Made by a program: the position numbers and the translations under genes. 64,000 bases of DNA from Wyeomyia smithii (lineage: Eukaryota; Arthropoda; Insecta; Diptera; Culicidae), in assembly GCF_029784165.1 (NCBI RefSeq), contig NC_073696.1, forward strand, positions 48,553,315 to 48,617,314, written 5' to 3'. Positions 47,800 to 58,644 of this stretch are shown here, in pieces (positions within the stretch are counted from its first letter, which is position 1; each line of letters begins with the position of its first letter). The notes under the pieces are model-generated. The model had not been told where the DNA came from. It searched no databases and was given only the letters and a program-made list of their open reading frames with translations.

Positions 47800-49150
47800 T
47801 AACGACTCCCCACCCTACTGTTCACGGAGTGTTTGAAGTTGTTTGTCATCGGTAATACAACCGCATTTCGAAAACAACAATACTACGTTCCCGTAAAGTG
47901 CTTTTCCTGTGAACAAAGGTCCTGGTATTCAGCAGACAACGTTACATTACTTGATCAAATTAATATTTAAATTATTTGAACGATTTCTATGTTTATTCGA
48001 GGCAGGTCAAAATGCGCCATGAGAAGATAAACAAAACGCTTGCAGTGTAACCAATATCACTCTAATTTTTGTTATCCTATACCTGAAAACGTTTTCTCGT
48101 TTTATTAGATTTTATGTCCAGATAACGTTGAAACTATGCGAAAACAATTTTTTTTTCAAGCGAAAGAAACAACTCATTTTGACAGGTTGAAAATTATTTT
48201 TTCTCATCAATTTATGATTAAGTAAAACTATCCCTGATAAAAACGATTGTCAATCTATTTGCACTGCGCATAACAACACATTTGCACATGCGCTGGTAAA
48301 CAGTTGTCATAGACTCATAGCAACAGATTTGCGGAACTGCGGTATTAGCACTCGAGGTGTACCGTTTTGATTCAAACTTTGAGCACTTTACAATAAAAAT
48401 CGAATTATTATAGCTAGTGTAATAAAAAGAGTGATTATTATATATCATTTCGTTTCTTGGAATGTCCTTCACCCCAGTGATGTATAGCTCTTTACTGTAG
48501 GGCCGCTTAGTTTTCCAGCTCTTACCGATATTATTGCAATAAGAAGGGTTGCCGTTTTTCAATGTAGAAATTTCGAGCAGTCGTAATTTGTGCTTAATCG
48601 ACAATTTCATTCAATTCCAGTTAATATTTGCGATAAATTTGTTTGTTTTAGTGTGTGAAACAAGTGATATGAAGAAAAAAATACACAAACCTCACAAAAC
48701 CAGTGTTATATCGTTGCAAAAACAGTGTCTCTATAATCTGTGAAAATTTTCATGCGTCTTGCAGCTTTGACTATGATCCAGCGCTGCCATCACTAAAGTG
48801 GTTAAAGTCGCAAGTTACACAAAGATGTCGTTAGCATTCCAAACGAGTAAGATTTTCAAATCTTACACGCGATTTCTGGAGTTTTTTGTTCTAGCTTGGA
48901 TATCTGTTATCTGTGCTATTAGTCATTACGTTGAAGTGTTCTGAATTTGAATTGAAGCCGATTTCTGAATTCTCCTTGTTTTCATGTACAAAACGTGTTT
49001 AAATCTATATAAATAGCACTTAATGGCAAAAACAATTAAATAACCAACATGCTTAACCTTTTAGAGCGATAAGAATGTTTATTTTTCGTTGATTTTTTAG
49101 TGCATAAAGTTACATCATGCAGTACGGTATTCGCCACTTCGTCCTATCAA
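47800..49150. other. unassigned intergenic sequence
   Basis: No supported gene. The minus-strand 130-codon frame at 48,218-48,610 has no recognised domain or splice context. Confidence 0.35.
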
Positions 49151-49151
49151 G

Positions 49152-50080
49152 TTGGCTTACTTTACAGAAAAAAAAACCGTGATGGCGAAAACAGTGAAAC
49201 TACTTCATTCAGAAGTGTGCGCGTTCAAAAAACGGTACCCCGCAGCCTCAAAAACGGATATTGGGGACAATTTGTTGACGCTGGATATGCCTGTTTCGGC
49301 ATCTACAATACCTTGGCACTATTGGACAAGAATCAGAACATCGAAAAATGCCCGGCTCTGGACGCCCGGCAATCCTGAGTTATAAGGATACTGAAAAAGA
49401 AAACCGAGGGAAAAGTGACTACATCGCTACGTGCGCTTGGGTGGGAGGTTGGTGTCACTGGCCAAACTGTGAAACTTACCTGGCGAACAAGGATGGCAAC
49501 GACTGGCAGGGCACTTCGCATTTTACTTTCTCCACAAAGGAAGTGAGCTTCGAGGTGAAGTTCATTTGACACACCAAGTTCCCCAAGAAGGTGCTGCTGT
49601 GGCTGACAATCAGCGAGAAGGGGATGTCAAAGCCGCTCTTCTTTCGCTCCGGACTGGCCGTGAACGGGGAAATTTATAATAAGAATTGTCTGCTGGAAGT
49701 TGCGTTCTCAATCAAGAAATACTATAAGGGCGAAAACGCCGTGTATTGGCGGGGTCTGCCGTCGGCCCACTACTCGAAGCAAACATTGAAGGAGATGGAG
49801 CATCCCCTAGCTGCACCCCATTGAGAGTTTCTGGGTAAAACTGATGCGTAAGATCTACTCCAACATTTTTGGATCAAACGAAGAAAGAACTCAAAAATAA
49901 GCCTACACTCATGTTGTCGTCCGCCATGGCGATTGTTCCGGTTAAATGCCGGAAGGCCACCCACGAACCTTCCCCATTCCTTACTACCCACTCGGGGAAA
50001 AAGTGTGACGCCGACCCTGCTACTCATCGGCAAAGTCCCAACCGACAAATACCGCTTTTGCAAACCTGAACCTGAAAGCT
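49152..50080 (+). pseudogene. mariner-type transposase relic
   Basis: The N-terminal part reads MAKTVKLLHSEVCAFKKRYP and STIPWHYWTRIRTSKNA. After several stops and frameshifts comes the catalytic core KFPKKVLLWLTISEKG, FFRSGLAVNGEIYNKNC and YWRGLPSAHYSKQTL, then ESFWVKLMRKIYSN. WLTISEKG and PSAHYSK are where the first parts of the DDE/D catalytic domain lie in mosquito DD37E-like mariners. The expected D before PSAHY is G here. It is inactive and related to the minus-strand relic at 30.5-32.9 kb. Confidence 0.75.
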
Positions 50081-50189
50081 CAGCGCAACTGCTTTGTTTT
50101 TGAGGGGCTCTTCCTTTATGATGGTTCAACTTCAACGGAACCAACTAGCTCAACTGTACAGCAATCGGGGCCATCCACAAAAAAAAAAA

Positions 50190-50822
50190 ACAAACATTCC
50201 ATACAAAATTCATACAAAAAATGGGCTGAGTGTGTCATTTTGTGCTATTTTTTTTATGACCTTATTTGTTTTTTAAACTTCTCACCTGAGTATCACACAT
50301 TTGTCCACTAAAATTTACATTCAACAAAGTACATATTGACTATTGTAATCCATCAATCATGCAATTATTATTGTTTGAAGCCTAACTTAATACGCAGCCA
50401 ATTTTTATTTTTATTTATACGAAATTTATTCCAGCATAGAATTTGTTTTCAGATATGAATAGAAAAAGCAAAACCTGTTGTCTATTTTATACTCACATCG
50501 CACTCATAAATACACAACCCCCAGCATCATGGTCGCAGGTGGCTTTCTTTCTCCTGAATCAATAGTAAAAACAACTTCATACTGCATCTATTCGATAAAC
50601 AAAACTAAAAACGTTTGATTCGTCTACTCGTAGCCTGTTGGCTATCGTATCGCTGTTGATTAACAAATCGAAAACAAAAACAAAATTAATATTCATAGCA
50701 ACCTAGAAGCGTATTAGCACCGTAACACGAACGGACGACGACCCCCAAAAAAATGACAATCAAAATACATGAACGAAAAAAAAGTCGTAGGACAAACAAA
50801 CAAACCAATCGAAGCACGATGC
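50190..50822. other. 3' flank of the ODF3-like gene
   Basis: No gene recognised. Minus-strand AATAAA sequences at 50,404-50,409 and 50,410-50,415 could serve as poly(A) signals for the ODF3-like transcript, giving a ~410-nt 3' UTR. Confidence 0.4.
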
Positions 50823-50927
50823 CTAAAAGATTAGCTGATTCCGGTAGCGCGTTGGTTCAGGAAACTGCCCGAGATACTCCGAATGCTTGATACCGAAACT
50901 GTAGGACGGCATGTGGCCCAAATTAAC
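50823..50927 (-). CDS. ODF3/CIMAP-like gene, last exon (distal version)
   Basis: After acceptor TATCCGCAG the exon encodes VNLGHMPSYSFGIKHSEYLG and ends NQLIF-stop (34 residues). PSYSFGIKHS is the typical final SHIPPO-type repeat of outer-dense-fibre 3 proteins. Phase 0 matches the donor at 51,265, giving HHPEK-VNLGHMPSYSF. These proteins associate with axonemal microtubules in cilia and sperm flagella, which is family knowledge. The remainder of the gene lies upstream and was not found. Confidence 0.7.
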   Translation of the reverse strand, partial: VNLGHMPSYSFGIKHSEYLGQFPEPTRYRNQLIF

Positions 50928-51014
50928 CTGCGGATAGTCAATGAGGGGAGGAAATCATACGCATGAAAAACAATGTGAATTTTGCAATGTTCAAAGTTGG
51001 TACGATCGAAAAAT

Positions 51015-51134
51015 TTAATCCCAATAGGAACGTTTCACAACGTTGGTGACCAATCGGGGAGTTTTGTGCGCAAGGAACGGCGTGTGGCGAATGGCAAAGG
51101 AGCTTGCGGGAGCGGTTCGGTAAATGTTGTAGCC
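51015..51134 (-). CDS. ODF3/CIMAP-like gene, alternative last exon (proximal version)
   Basis: The acceptor CCCCATTTCATCCCGCAACAG precedes GYNIYRTAPASSFAIRHTPF, ending VVKRSYWD-stop (39 residues). Phase 0 also matches the donor at 51,265. The segment APASSFAIRHTPFLAHK aligns in style with MPSYSFGIKHSEYLGQF of the distal exon, suggesting a duplicated terminal exon used alternatively. It could instead be an unused intronic copy. RNA data would decide. Confidence 0.5.
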   Translation of the reverse strand, partial: GYNIYRTAPASSFAIRHTPFLAHKTPRLVTNVVKRSYWD

Positions 51135-51264
51135 CTGTTGCGGGATGAAATGGGGGATTCGGTTGTAAGCGATGATGGAGGTTTTCGATGGTTTCAAGCC
51201 GAAAGGGCAAGAGAAAGCAGATTAGCATCCGGGCGCTGCAGGATTTGAGCTGGAAGAAAATTAC

Positions 51265-51521
51265 CTTCTCCGGGTGGTGTGCCGCCGGTCCCGGTTTCAT
51301 CGTTTCGTCCGTCGGTATGCGGAAGCGGGTGGCCATCGAGAACATCGGAGCTCTTTTCACCAGCGGATCGATTTTCGAGTCGTAGTGACCGGGACCAGGG
51401 AAGGTGATGCACTGTGGCAACCGTGCCTTCTGACGACCGGTGATTGTGTAGGCGGGTGCGGAACGGATTGGGCCTTCCTTGCTGGATCCCAGCACGTCTG
51501 GGATGTGGTACTCGTTCGGAG
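51265..51521 (-). CDS. ODF3/CIMAP-like gene, internal exon (SHIPPO repeats)
   Basis: The exon runs from acceptor CCATCCCCAG to donor AAG|GTAATT. It enters in phase 2 and leaves in phase 0. It encodes PNEYHIPDVLGSSKEG, then APAYTITGRQK, then FPGPGHYDSKIDPLVKRAPM with MKPGPAAHHPEK. The PGPGxY motif followed by AP(A/M)xS is the SHIPPO/STPGR repeat of outer dense fibre 3-like ciliary microtubule-associated proteins. About 85 residues are present; whole proteins are about 250. Upstream exons were not identified to the right. Confidence 0.8.
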
Positions 51522-51529
51522 CTGGGGAT

Positions 51530-53378
51530 GGAATACATCAGTTAGGTTAGGAATTTTGTGTACAAATCCGCATTGATCGTTGAGTCGTGCTGAAGTTCAA
51601 AAGCCTAATTAGTATGCAGAGCAGATTGTCGTTTGTATTCTTAGCAAAACAACAAATAATCTTGAGGCTGGTTCAACGATTCGACTTTATGTAAATATGA
51701 TTTTGAGTAAATTTTCGACAGTGTAAAGATTTCAAACAAAATGTTTCAACCGAATCATCACTCGTCTGAAGAGATTTTAAAGAGTAAGAACTTCGATTAG
51801 GTTCGCATGTGCGCATTTCGTTCCAGTAATTATTCTTTTCAGTTTTTACTTTCATTCGCCACACAATAACAACAAAAAAACTGGAATTAAATATTCATTT
51901 CATTCGATTGTTCTCCACAACTTCAAAGAGTGAACATACATTTATTTTGCGCTGTATCATCGTTACGGGCGATGATTTGGTTGCGCGTCAAACCATTTCT
52001 ACAAGAAAAACAACCACAGAACTCCTAGCAGTGCCTTGGGGGTTCAACGTTGCGTTTTTGAGATAGTAAAATTCTACGTGAACTAATATGTCAGATAGTT
52101 TTTCTAAGGTTAAGTCCACATAATCCCATCACGGAGTCCCAACATTAAGGTATAAAATGGAAGAGATACTATCTGCTATAACAATCGCATGATCGTATTC
52201 TCAAGAAAGTATTCGACACGAATATTTTGAAGTACAGAACAATTATTGGTTTTATATGAGCATATCTGAAATGAATTTTTCATCAAAGGATAACCTCGAT
52301 TCGTTGAAGCGTAGGGCAAAAATTTTTGAGGAGATGATTGTACAATCAACAGTGAAAATTTGTCGTGCCAGAATTCCTTTGCAAACCAGAATTGCAAATT
52401 CTAGCTTACCGGTAGACGTAAACTACAGAAAAACAACTTGTTTCCAACGGAAAACAAATAGCCTACTTATCGATCTGTCTAGTATTAAAGTAAACAAAAA
52501 TCAAAACAGAAAAACAAATGTTGAAACTACGCAATCTCATTTATAGCAACACAATTTGTATTAGATATGCAAATGTCTGATATTAGCGAATTATGTCGCA
52601 CACTCTCAGATGAAACAGGTCCCCTAAATGTCATTCTCAAGAGCGTTCACTTCACAGAAGCCACAATCTCCAGTTTGTTTTATTATATGATATGTGTCAA
52701 TAAACTATGACATATAGCTAGACAACACATTAAGTATCTATTACCAGTGTTTATTTTAAGTAGCCAAGTCCCTTAAATCCCCGGATTTCAGCACTATTCG
52801 GAAAACATGAGCGTCGAAAGCAATACCTGCAACCAGCCTAGGCTCCATAAAATCAGTCAAAACATCATTAGCAATTCACGCAAAGAACACCGATTGCGCA
52901 ATGGGCAGCACAATCCATCGCCCAGAGAAGAAAAAAGCACCGAATCGATTTCCAAGAAGATGAGCAGGAGCGCGCTCTAGCTGCGATAAAAAATAACCTT
53001 TTTCCGTTCGCCTTTGTGCAATATTTGTCCCGCTCGACCCGGCAAGGAGTGCCGCGCGCCGTCATGCTTGCTCGTGAGATTGAAATCGTAATTCGGAAGC
53101 TGGCTGTGCGCGGTAACACAAATCGGAAATCAGCTAATGTATGACGATGGGCGTGGTTAGAAGTTTTTACATTAACCTTGAAATGATGAACCTTGCGCGG
53201 ACTTATGCCTGGATTGTTTTTTTTTCGGTTGTTTCCGTCAGATAAAAAGTGCAAGTTAGCAAAATTGCTCGATTCATCCAGCGCACCTATTTATTACGTT
53301 ATTACAGTGCGCTCTTGATTATTCTAAGAAATACAATTTAGTTTAAATCAGTTAAGTGATTCTTCCGGATAATCGAAT
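51530..53378. other. upstream of the ODF3-like exons, unassigned
   Basis: Likely intron or 5' flank of the ODF3-like gene. The GC-richer stretch at 52,900-53,150 could hold a promoter or 5' UTR exon, but no motif settles this. Confidence 0.35.
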
Positions 53379-53889
53379 GTATTTTTCTAAATATATGTAG
53401 AATAGATTCCAATAAATTTTCTGTATTGGCAATCTAAGGTAGACTATATATTACTTGAAAGGATTGAAAATTCATATTGGAATGATAGCCAAAAAAGAAA
53501 AGATGGAACGCTTTCTCCTGGATGACCAATCAAAAAAGCTGTAAGGAAGTTGACAGTAGCACTAATCGAATAGCCAGTAGTCACAGAATCTTAAATGGTA
53601 CTGACATGAGCGAAAATTCGCATGACTCATGGCATAAAACACTTAAGCATGATTTGGCGATAACACCAAACAAGTACAATTGTATCTAAGCTGCTAAGCA
53701 AAGTGGCAGTAAAAGTTGGAATTTTTTCGATATATTTGAAACGGATTAAATTCTTGTTGACAAAATCAAATTTTTAAATTAATGTTGATAAGATTACCGT
53801 TGAATGAAGTTGTAGATAGCACTGGTCGACAAAAGCGAAAAAAACATCAAATTGGAAAAAATGAAAAATTACAGCTTTTTTGTTTGTTT

Positions 53890-54053
53890 CTGTGAATTAT
53901 AGTGCCCCTAACCAGCTCAGAAGTGCGTGAAAAGGCCACAGAGTAATTTCTCGCCAGGTTCGTCGCTTCTATGTTTGCTTACGGGAAAACTTTATTCAGG
54001 TTTCTGAAGTATTAACGCACTTTCGACTTGGTTAGGGGCACCAAAATTCACAG
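53890..54053. mobile_element. MITE with CTGTGAATT...GTGCCCCTAACCA ends, copy 1
   Basis: The left end CTGTGAATTATAGTGCCCCT and the right end read inward CTGTGAATTTTGGTGCCCCT continue into AACCA and an AGTGCGT-containing arm. The total is 164 bp. No target duplication was established. Confidence 0.6.
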
Positions 54054-54429
54054 GAGTGAAAAGTTGTAAACCATCATTTTTTTTTTCAGCTTAAGCTATG
54101 GGACAAAACTTGTGTTGATCAGTATAATTATTTGTTTTTTATTGAGAAAAAAGTTACTCAGAAAAAAAAACATAAAGCCTTTCTATTAAATTTGCTTCAC
54201 CTTTCGCTACCTTGTCGTCATCATCAAATTACCAGCATACAAATTAGTTCGACTTTTGTTCACGCGCAGCGACAATCGTGTCCGCTGCATACTACAAGTG
54301 CAGACAAACAGACGTGCCACTCGATGACGATTTCATCGACCAGGAAAATAACGATTATTTTGAAATATTGCTTAGTGGGCAGTAATGCCGCTAGTGTCGC
54401 TAGTGTGTAAGCAAGCGTGCACATTCATT

Positions 54430-54954
54430 ATCAAAGACAAAACCAACTATCGACCGATTTCGACATTATCTGCCTTAAACAAAATTATAGAAAAACTTTC
54501 AACCTGCCGTCTTGTGAATTTTTTGTCGGCTAATGATAATGTGTACAGATTTCAGTACGGCTTTCGGAAAGGCTGTGCTTGTACCGAGCTTGTTGATGAA
54601 TTGATCTGCGAAGTTGATCAAAGAAACATCGTGGGTGGCTTATTCATCGATCTCAAAAAGGCTTTTGATACTCTAAACCATGGTATACTGCTTAGGAAGG
54701 TTGACCGCTATGGGATAAGAGGAGTCACCAAAGACTTAATCAAAAGTTATCTATCAAATCGGCAACAATTTGTAATAATTGAAAGTGTGCGTAGTAGTTT
54801 ACGCCCGATTGATATAGGAGTACCTCTAGGAAGCAATATCGGTCCTTTATTAGTCTTATTTTTTATCAACGACTTCGGCAACCTCAAGCTTCATGGAACA
54901 TCAAAGCTTGTTGCAGATGATACCGTATTGTTTCATCCCAGTTCTAGTGTTTAA
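54430..54954 (+). pseudogene. non-LTR retrotransposon reverse transcriptase fragment, copy 1
   Basis: The frame contains KDKTNYRPISTLSALNKIIE, FQYGFRKGCACTELVDEL, GGLFIDLKKAFDTLNHGIL, VPLGSNIGPLLVLFFINDF and VADDTVLFHPSS, the fingers-palm motifs of a non-LTR reverse transcriptase. VADD corresponds to the catalytic YADD/FADD box. GVPLGS replaces the usual GVPQGS. The frame stops soon after, but the sense continues (HMESDLRTLIEYFDCNYLSL) until the TA element at 55,047. No endonuclease precedes it, so it is 5'-truncated or rearranged. Confidence 0.82.
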
Positions 54955-55046
54955 ACGGTTGTTACTCACATGGAATCCGATTTACGCACTCTAATTGAAT
55001 ATTTTGATTGCAATTACCTCTCTCTAAACCTCACGAAAACAAAGTA

Positions 55047-55437
55047 CACTCCCCCCACAATTATGGAACTCCCACAATTACGGATCACTTTTGTGTTTCA
55101 AGTTATTTCACTCAGTTAAACTAGCGGTTCGAAGGCATGTAACATTTTTGCAGTAAAATATGCCATATTTGCTAGCTTGAAACACAGAGAACAACCTTCT
55201 TATTCCTAGATTGATGTGTTTTTTATCGGCGAGCAATATTGTCTTCCAGAATCTATCAAAATATTTGTCGTTTTTCTCAATCAGCGTAAGTAGCACGCTC
55301 ATCATTCATAAGGTTCATATGTCATATAATCGCTAATTCTCGTGCAAAAAATAACTCATACACAAAGATCAAGGTAAGTTCTTCACGCTCATCAAAATGT
55401 TGATGGTTGATAAAGATTTTTCTGTAAAAACTAGTTA
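55047..55437. mobile_element. TA element, truncated left part in copy 1
   Basis: Begins CACTCCCCCCACAATTATGG after TA and runs to the duplication breakpoint. It corresponds to 57,106-57,496 of the complete copy. Confidence 0.75.
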
Positions 55438-55948
55438 GTATTTTTCTAAATATATGTTCAATAGATTCCAATAAATTTTCTGTATTGGCAATCTAAGGTA
55501 GACTATATATTACTTGAAAGGATTGAAAATTCATATTGGAATGATAGCCAAAAAAGAAAAGATGGAACGCTTTCTCCTGGATGACCAATCAAAAAAGCTG
55601 TAAAGAAGTAGACAGTAGCACTAATCGAATAGCCAGTAGTCACAGAATCTTAAATGGTACTGACATGAGCGAAAATTCGCATGACTCATGGCATAAAACA
55701 CTTAAGCATGATTTGGCGATAACACCAAACAAGTACAATTGTATCTAAGCTGCTAAGCAAAGTGGCAGTAAAAGTTGGAATTTTTTCGATATATTTGAAA
55801 CGGATTAAATTCTTGTTAACAAAATCAAATTTTTAAATTAATGTTGATAAGATTACCGTTGAATGAAGTTGTAGATAGCACTGGTCGACAAAAGCGAAAA
55901 AAACATCAAACTGGAAAAAATGAAAAATTACAGCTTTTTTGTTTGTTT

Positions 55949-56112
55949 CTGTGAATTATAGTGCCCCTAACCAGCTCAGAAGTGCGTGAAAAGGCCACAG
56001 AGTAATTTCTCGCCAGGTTCGTCGCTTCTATGTTTGCTTACGGGAAAACTTTATTCAGGTTTCTGAAGTATTAACGCACTTTCGACTTGGTTAGGGGCAC
56101 CAAAATTCACAG
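55949..56112. mobile_element. MITE with CTGTGAATT...GTGCCCCTAACCA ends, copy 2
   Basis: Same element as 53,890-54,053, carried along in the tandem duplication. Confidence 0.6.
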
Positions 56113-56488
56113 GAGTGAAAAGTTGTAAACCATCATTTTTTTTTTCAGCTTAAGCTATGGGGCAAAACTTGTGTTGATCAGTATAATTATTTGTTTTTTA
56201 TTGAGAAAAAAGTTACTCAGAAAAAAAAACATAAAGCCTTTCTATTAAATTTGCTTCACCTTTCGCTACCTTGTCGTCATCATCAAATTACCAGCATACA
56301 AATTAGTTCGACTTTTGTTCACGCGCAGCGACAATCGTGTCCGCTGCATACTACAAGTGCAGACAAACAGACGTGCCACTCGATGACGATTTCATCGACC
56401 AGGAAAATAACGATTATTTTGAAATATTGCTTAGTGGGCAGTAATGCCGCTAGTGTCGCTAGTGTGTAAGCAAGCGGGCACATTCATT

Positions 56489-57013
56489 ATCAAAGACAAA
56501 ACCAACTATCGACCGATTTCGACATTATCTGCCTTAAACAAAATTATAGAAAAACTTTCAACCTGCCGTCTTGTGAATTTTTTGTCGGCTAATGATAATG
56601 TGTACAGATTTCAGTACGGCTTTCGGAAAGGCTGTGCTTGTACCGAGCTTGTTGATGAATTGATCTGCGAAGTTGATCAAAGAAACATCGTGGGTGGCTT
56701 ATTCATCGATCTCAAAAAGGCTTTTGATACTCTAAACCATGGTATACTGCTTAGGAAGGTTGACCGCTATGGGATAAGAGGAGTCACCAAAGACTTAATC
56801 AAAAGTTATCTATCAAATCGGCAACAATTTGTAATAATTGAAAGTGTGCGTAGTAGTTTACGCCCGATTGATATAGGAGTACCTCTAGGAAGCAATATCG
56901 GTCCTTTATTAGTCTTATTTTTTATCAACGACTTCGGCAACCTCAAGCTTCATGGAACATCAAAGCTTGTTGCAGATGATACCGTATTGTTTCATCCCAG
57001 TTCTAGTGTTTAA
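56489..57013 (+). pseudogene. non-LTR retrotransposon reverse transcriptase fragment, copy 2
   Basis: Identical in motif content to copy 1. Its sense continues past the stop at 57,013 to the TA element at 57,106 and resumes beyond it at 58,147. Confidence 0.82.
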
Positions 57014-57105
57014 ACGGTTGTTACTCACATGGAATCCGATTTACGCACTCTAATTGAATATTTTGATTGCAATTACCTCTCTCTAAACCTCACGAAAACA
57101 AAGTA

Positions 57106-58144
57106 CACTCCCCCCACAATTATGGAACTCCCACAATTACGGATCACTTTTGTGTTTCAAGTTATTTCACTCAGTTAAACTAGCGGTTCGAAGGCATGTA
57201 ACATTTTTGCAGTAAAATATGCCATATTTGCTAGCTTGAAACACAGAGAACAACCTTCTTATTCCTAGATTGATGTGTTTTTTATCGGCGAGCAATATTG
57301 TCTTCCAGAATCTATCAAAATATTTGTCGTTTTTCTCAATCAGCGTAAGTAGCACGCTCATCATTCATAAGGTTCATATGTCATATAATCGCTAATTCTC
57401 GTGCAAAAAATAACTCATACACAAAGATCAAGGTAAGTTCTTCACGCTCATCAAAATGTTGATGGTTGATAAAGATTTTTCTGTAAAAACTAGTTATTTT
57501 CTAATTGTTCCATAATAGGGACCGAGACAAGATAGTTCTCTATACATATGGATCACTCCGATTCAAATGTGATTTTCACCAATTAAAACACCCTCTCAAC
57601 TTCTATTGAGCTCTAAACGGAAGCTAAACAGTGCTGAGCCTTTGAAAAATATTATTTCCAAGGCACGAGGGACATGAAACCTACATAAAGCGGGAAGCTG
57701 TTATGATGTATCGTATACAATGGTTCATTGCTACCTTCGGCAGCGACAGACCTGGACTCTAGATCTAACCAGGCCATGCGGGATCTTTAATACGATTTGA
57801 AATATGTTATTTCTTCAAATTACATAATTTGAACAAGGTTTATTGAATGAATTCGTTACCAAAAGCTGTTTTTAATATGCTGATCCATAATATGATGCGA
57901 AATGTTTTATTATTAGAACCGCTCTCAAAAGTGATCCATAATTGTGTATTTGGTAAGTTATGGAATAAACATACTTTCTGAGAAATATTCACAAAACATG
58001 AAAAGAAATACTCAATGATGTGAAAGATTACAAATTTCTGTGACTGAAAACATTTATAGATTACTGATAAACAATAAAATTGGTCAGAGATGATTTTTTG
58101 AATTCATACATCGTCTTAAGTGATCCATAATCGTGGGGGGACTG
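57106..58144. mobile_element. TA-flanked element inserted in the reverse-transcriptase gene
   Basis: The left end is CACTCCCCCCACAATTATGG and the right end read inward is CAGTCCCCCCACGATTATGG, then ATCACTT. TA flanks at 57,104-57,105 and 58,145-58,146. The end-type motif GATCCATAAT or its complement recurs near 57,548, 57,879, 57,933 and 58,121. No transposase is recognisable. Removing the element and one TA joins AAAACAAAGTA to TATGGTATTCC, continuing the host frame as TKYMVFHS. Confidence 0.82.
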
Positions 58145-58146
58145 TA

Positions 58147-58640
58147 TATGGTATTCCATTCGCTGCGCAAAAAAATTCCTCAACTTCCCGATCCATGTGT
58201 GAGAAATTTGTTCATCGAAAAAGTGCCTTCTCTCAAATATTTAGGGCTACACTTAAATTCCTGTCTTTAATGGGGAATTCATCTTGGAAAAGTGTCCGGT
58301 AAAATTCCCACTCTATGTGGCCTTATGAAAAGGGTACGACGGTTTGTGCCTATTGAAGCATTATTAAACTTTTATTTTGCGTGCAATCATTCTTTTCTCC
58401 AATACCTAATTATTGTTTGGGGTCATGTCGAAACTTTTTTCAAACACTTCAGAACAGATGTGTAAAAGTAATTTTCAATTTACCTCATTTATACCCAATT
58501 GAATTACTCTATACAAATTTTAACCATAGAATTAACACTATCTTAGGATTACGTGATTCTCAAACAATTATTTTTGTCCACAATACATAACACAAAAAAA
58601 AATTCCATCCAAACATAACATTCACAGCTAGGATTAACCG
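58147..58640 (+). pseudogene. 3' part of the interrupted non-LTR retrotransposon
   Basis: In shifting frames this encodes NLFIEKVPSLKYLGLHLN and GLMKRVRRFVPIEALLNFYF, then TLQNRCVKVIFNLPHLYP with ELLYTNFNHRI. The KYLG block and the RCVK..FN(L/M)...T block are typical of the region C-terminal to a non-LTR reverse-transcriptase palm domain. It is frameshifted and non-functional. Confidence 0.7.
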
Positions 58641-58644
58641 TCAA

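Larger units (their letters stand above)
53379..55437 (+). repeat. 2,059-bp tandem duplication, copy 1
   Basis: It matches 55,438-57,496 at a constant offset of 2,059 with fewer than about ten differences noticed. The junction and outer ends share a short TATTTT-like microhomology (GTATTTTTC at the start, TTATTTTC after copy 2). It contains a MITE, a reverse-transcriptase fragment and the left end of a TA element. Confidence 0.92.
55438..57496 (+). repeat. 2,059-bp tandem duplication, copy 2
   Basis: Second copy, nearly identical to the first. Differences noticed include TAGAATAG/TTCAATAG at the start, GTTGACAG/GTAGACAG, TTGACAAA/TTAACAAA, AAATTGG/AAACTGG and CGTGCAC/CGGGCAC. Confidence 0.92.

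Noticed and set aside
52868..53254. A minus-strand 128-codon frame as an upstream ODF3-like exon
   Set aside because: No SHIPPO motif and no matching splice phase; may be promoter or 5' UTR sequence only.
54132..54410. The 92-codon frame upstream of each reverse-transcriptase fragment as a gag gene
   Set aside because: No zinc knuckle or gag motif, and it overlaps a repeat leader seen elsewhere in the window.
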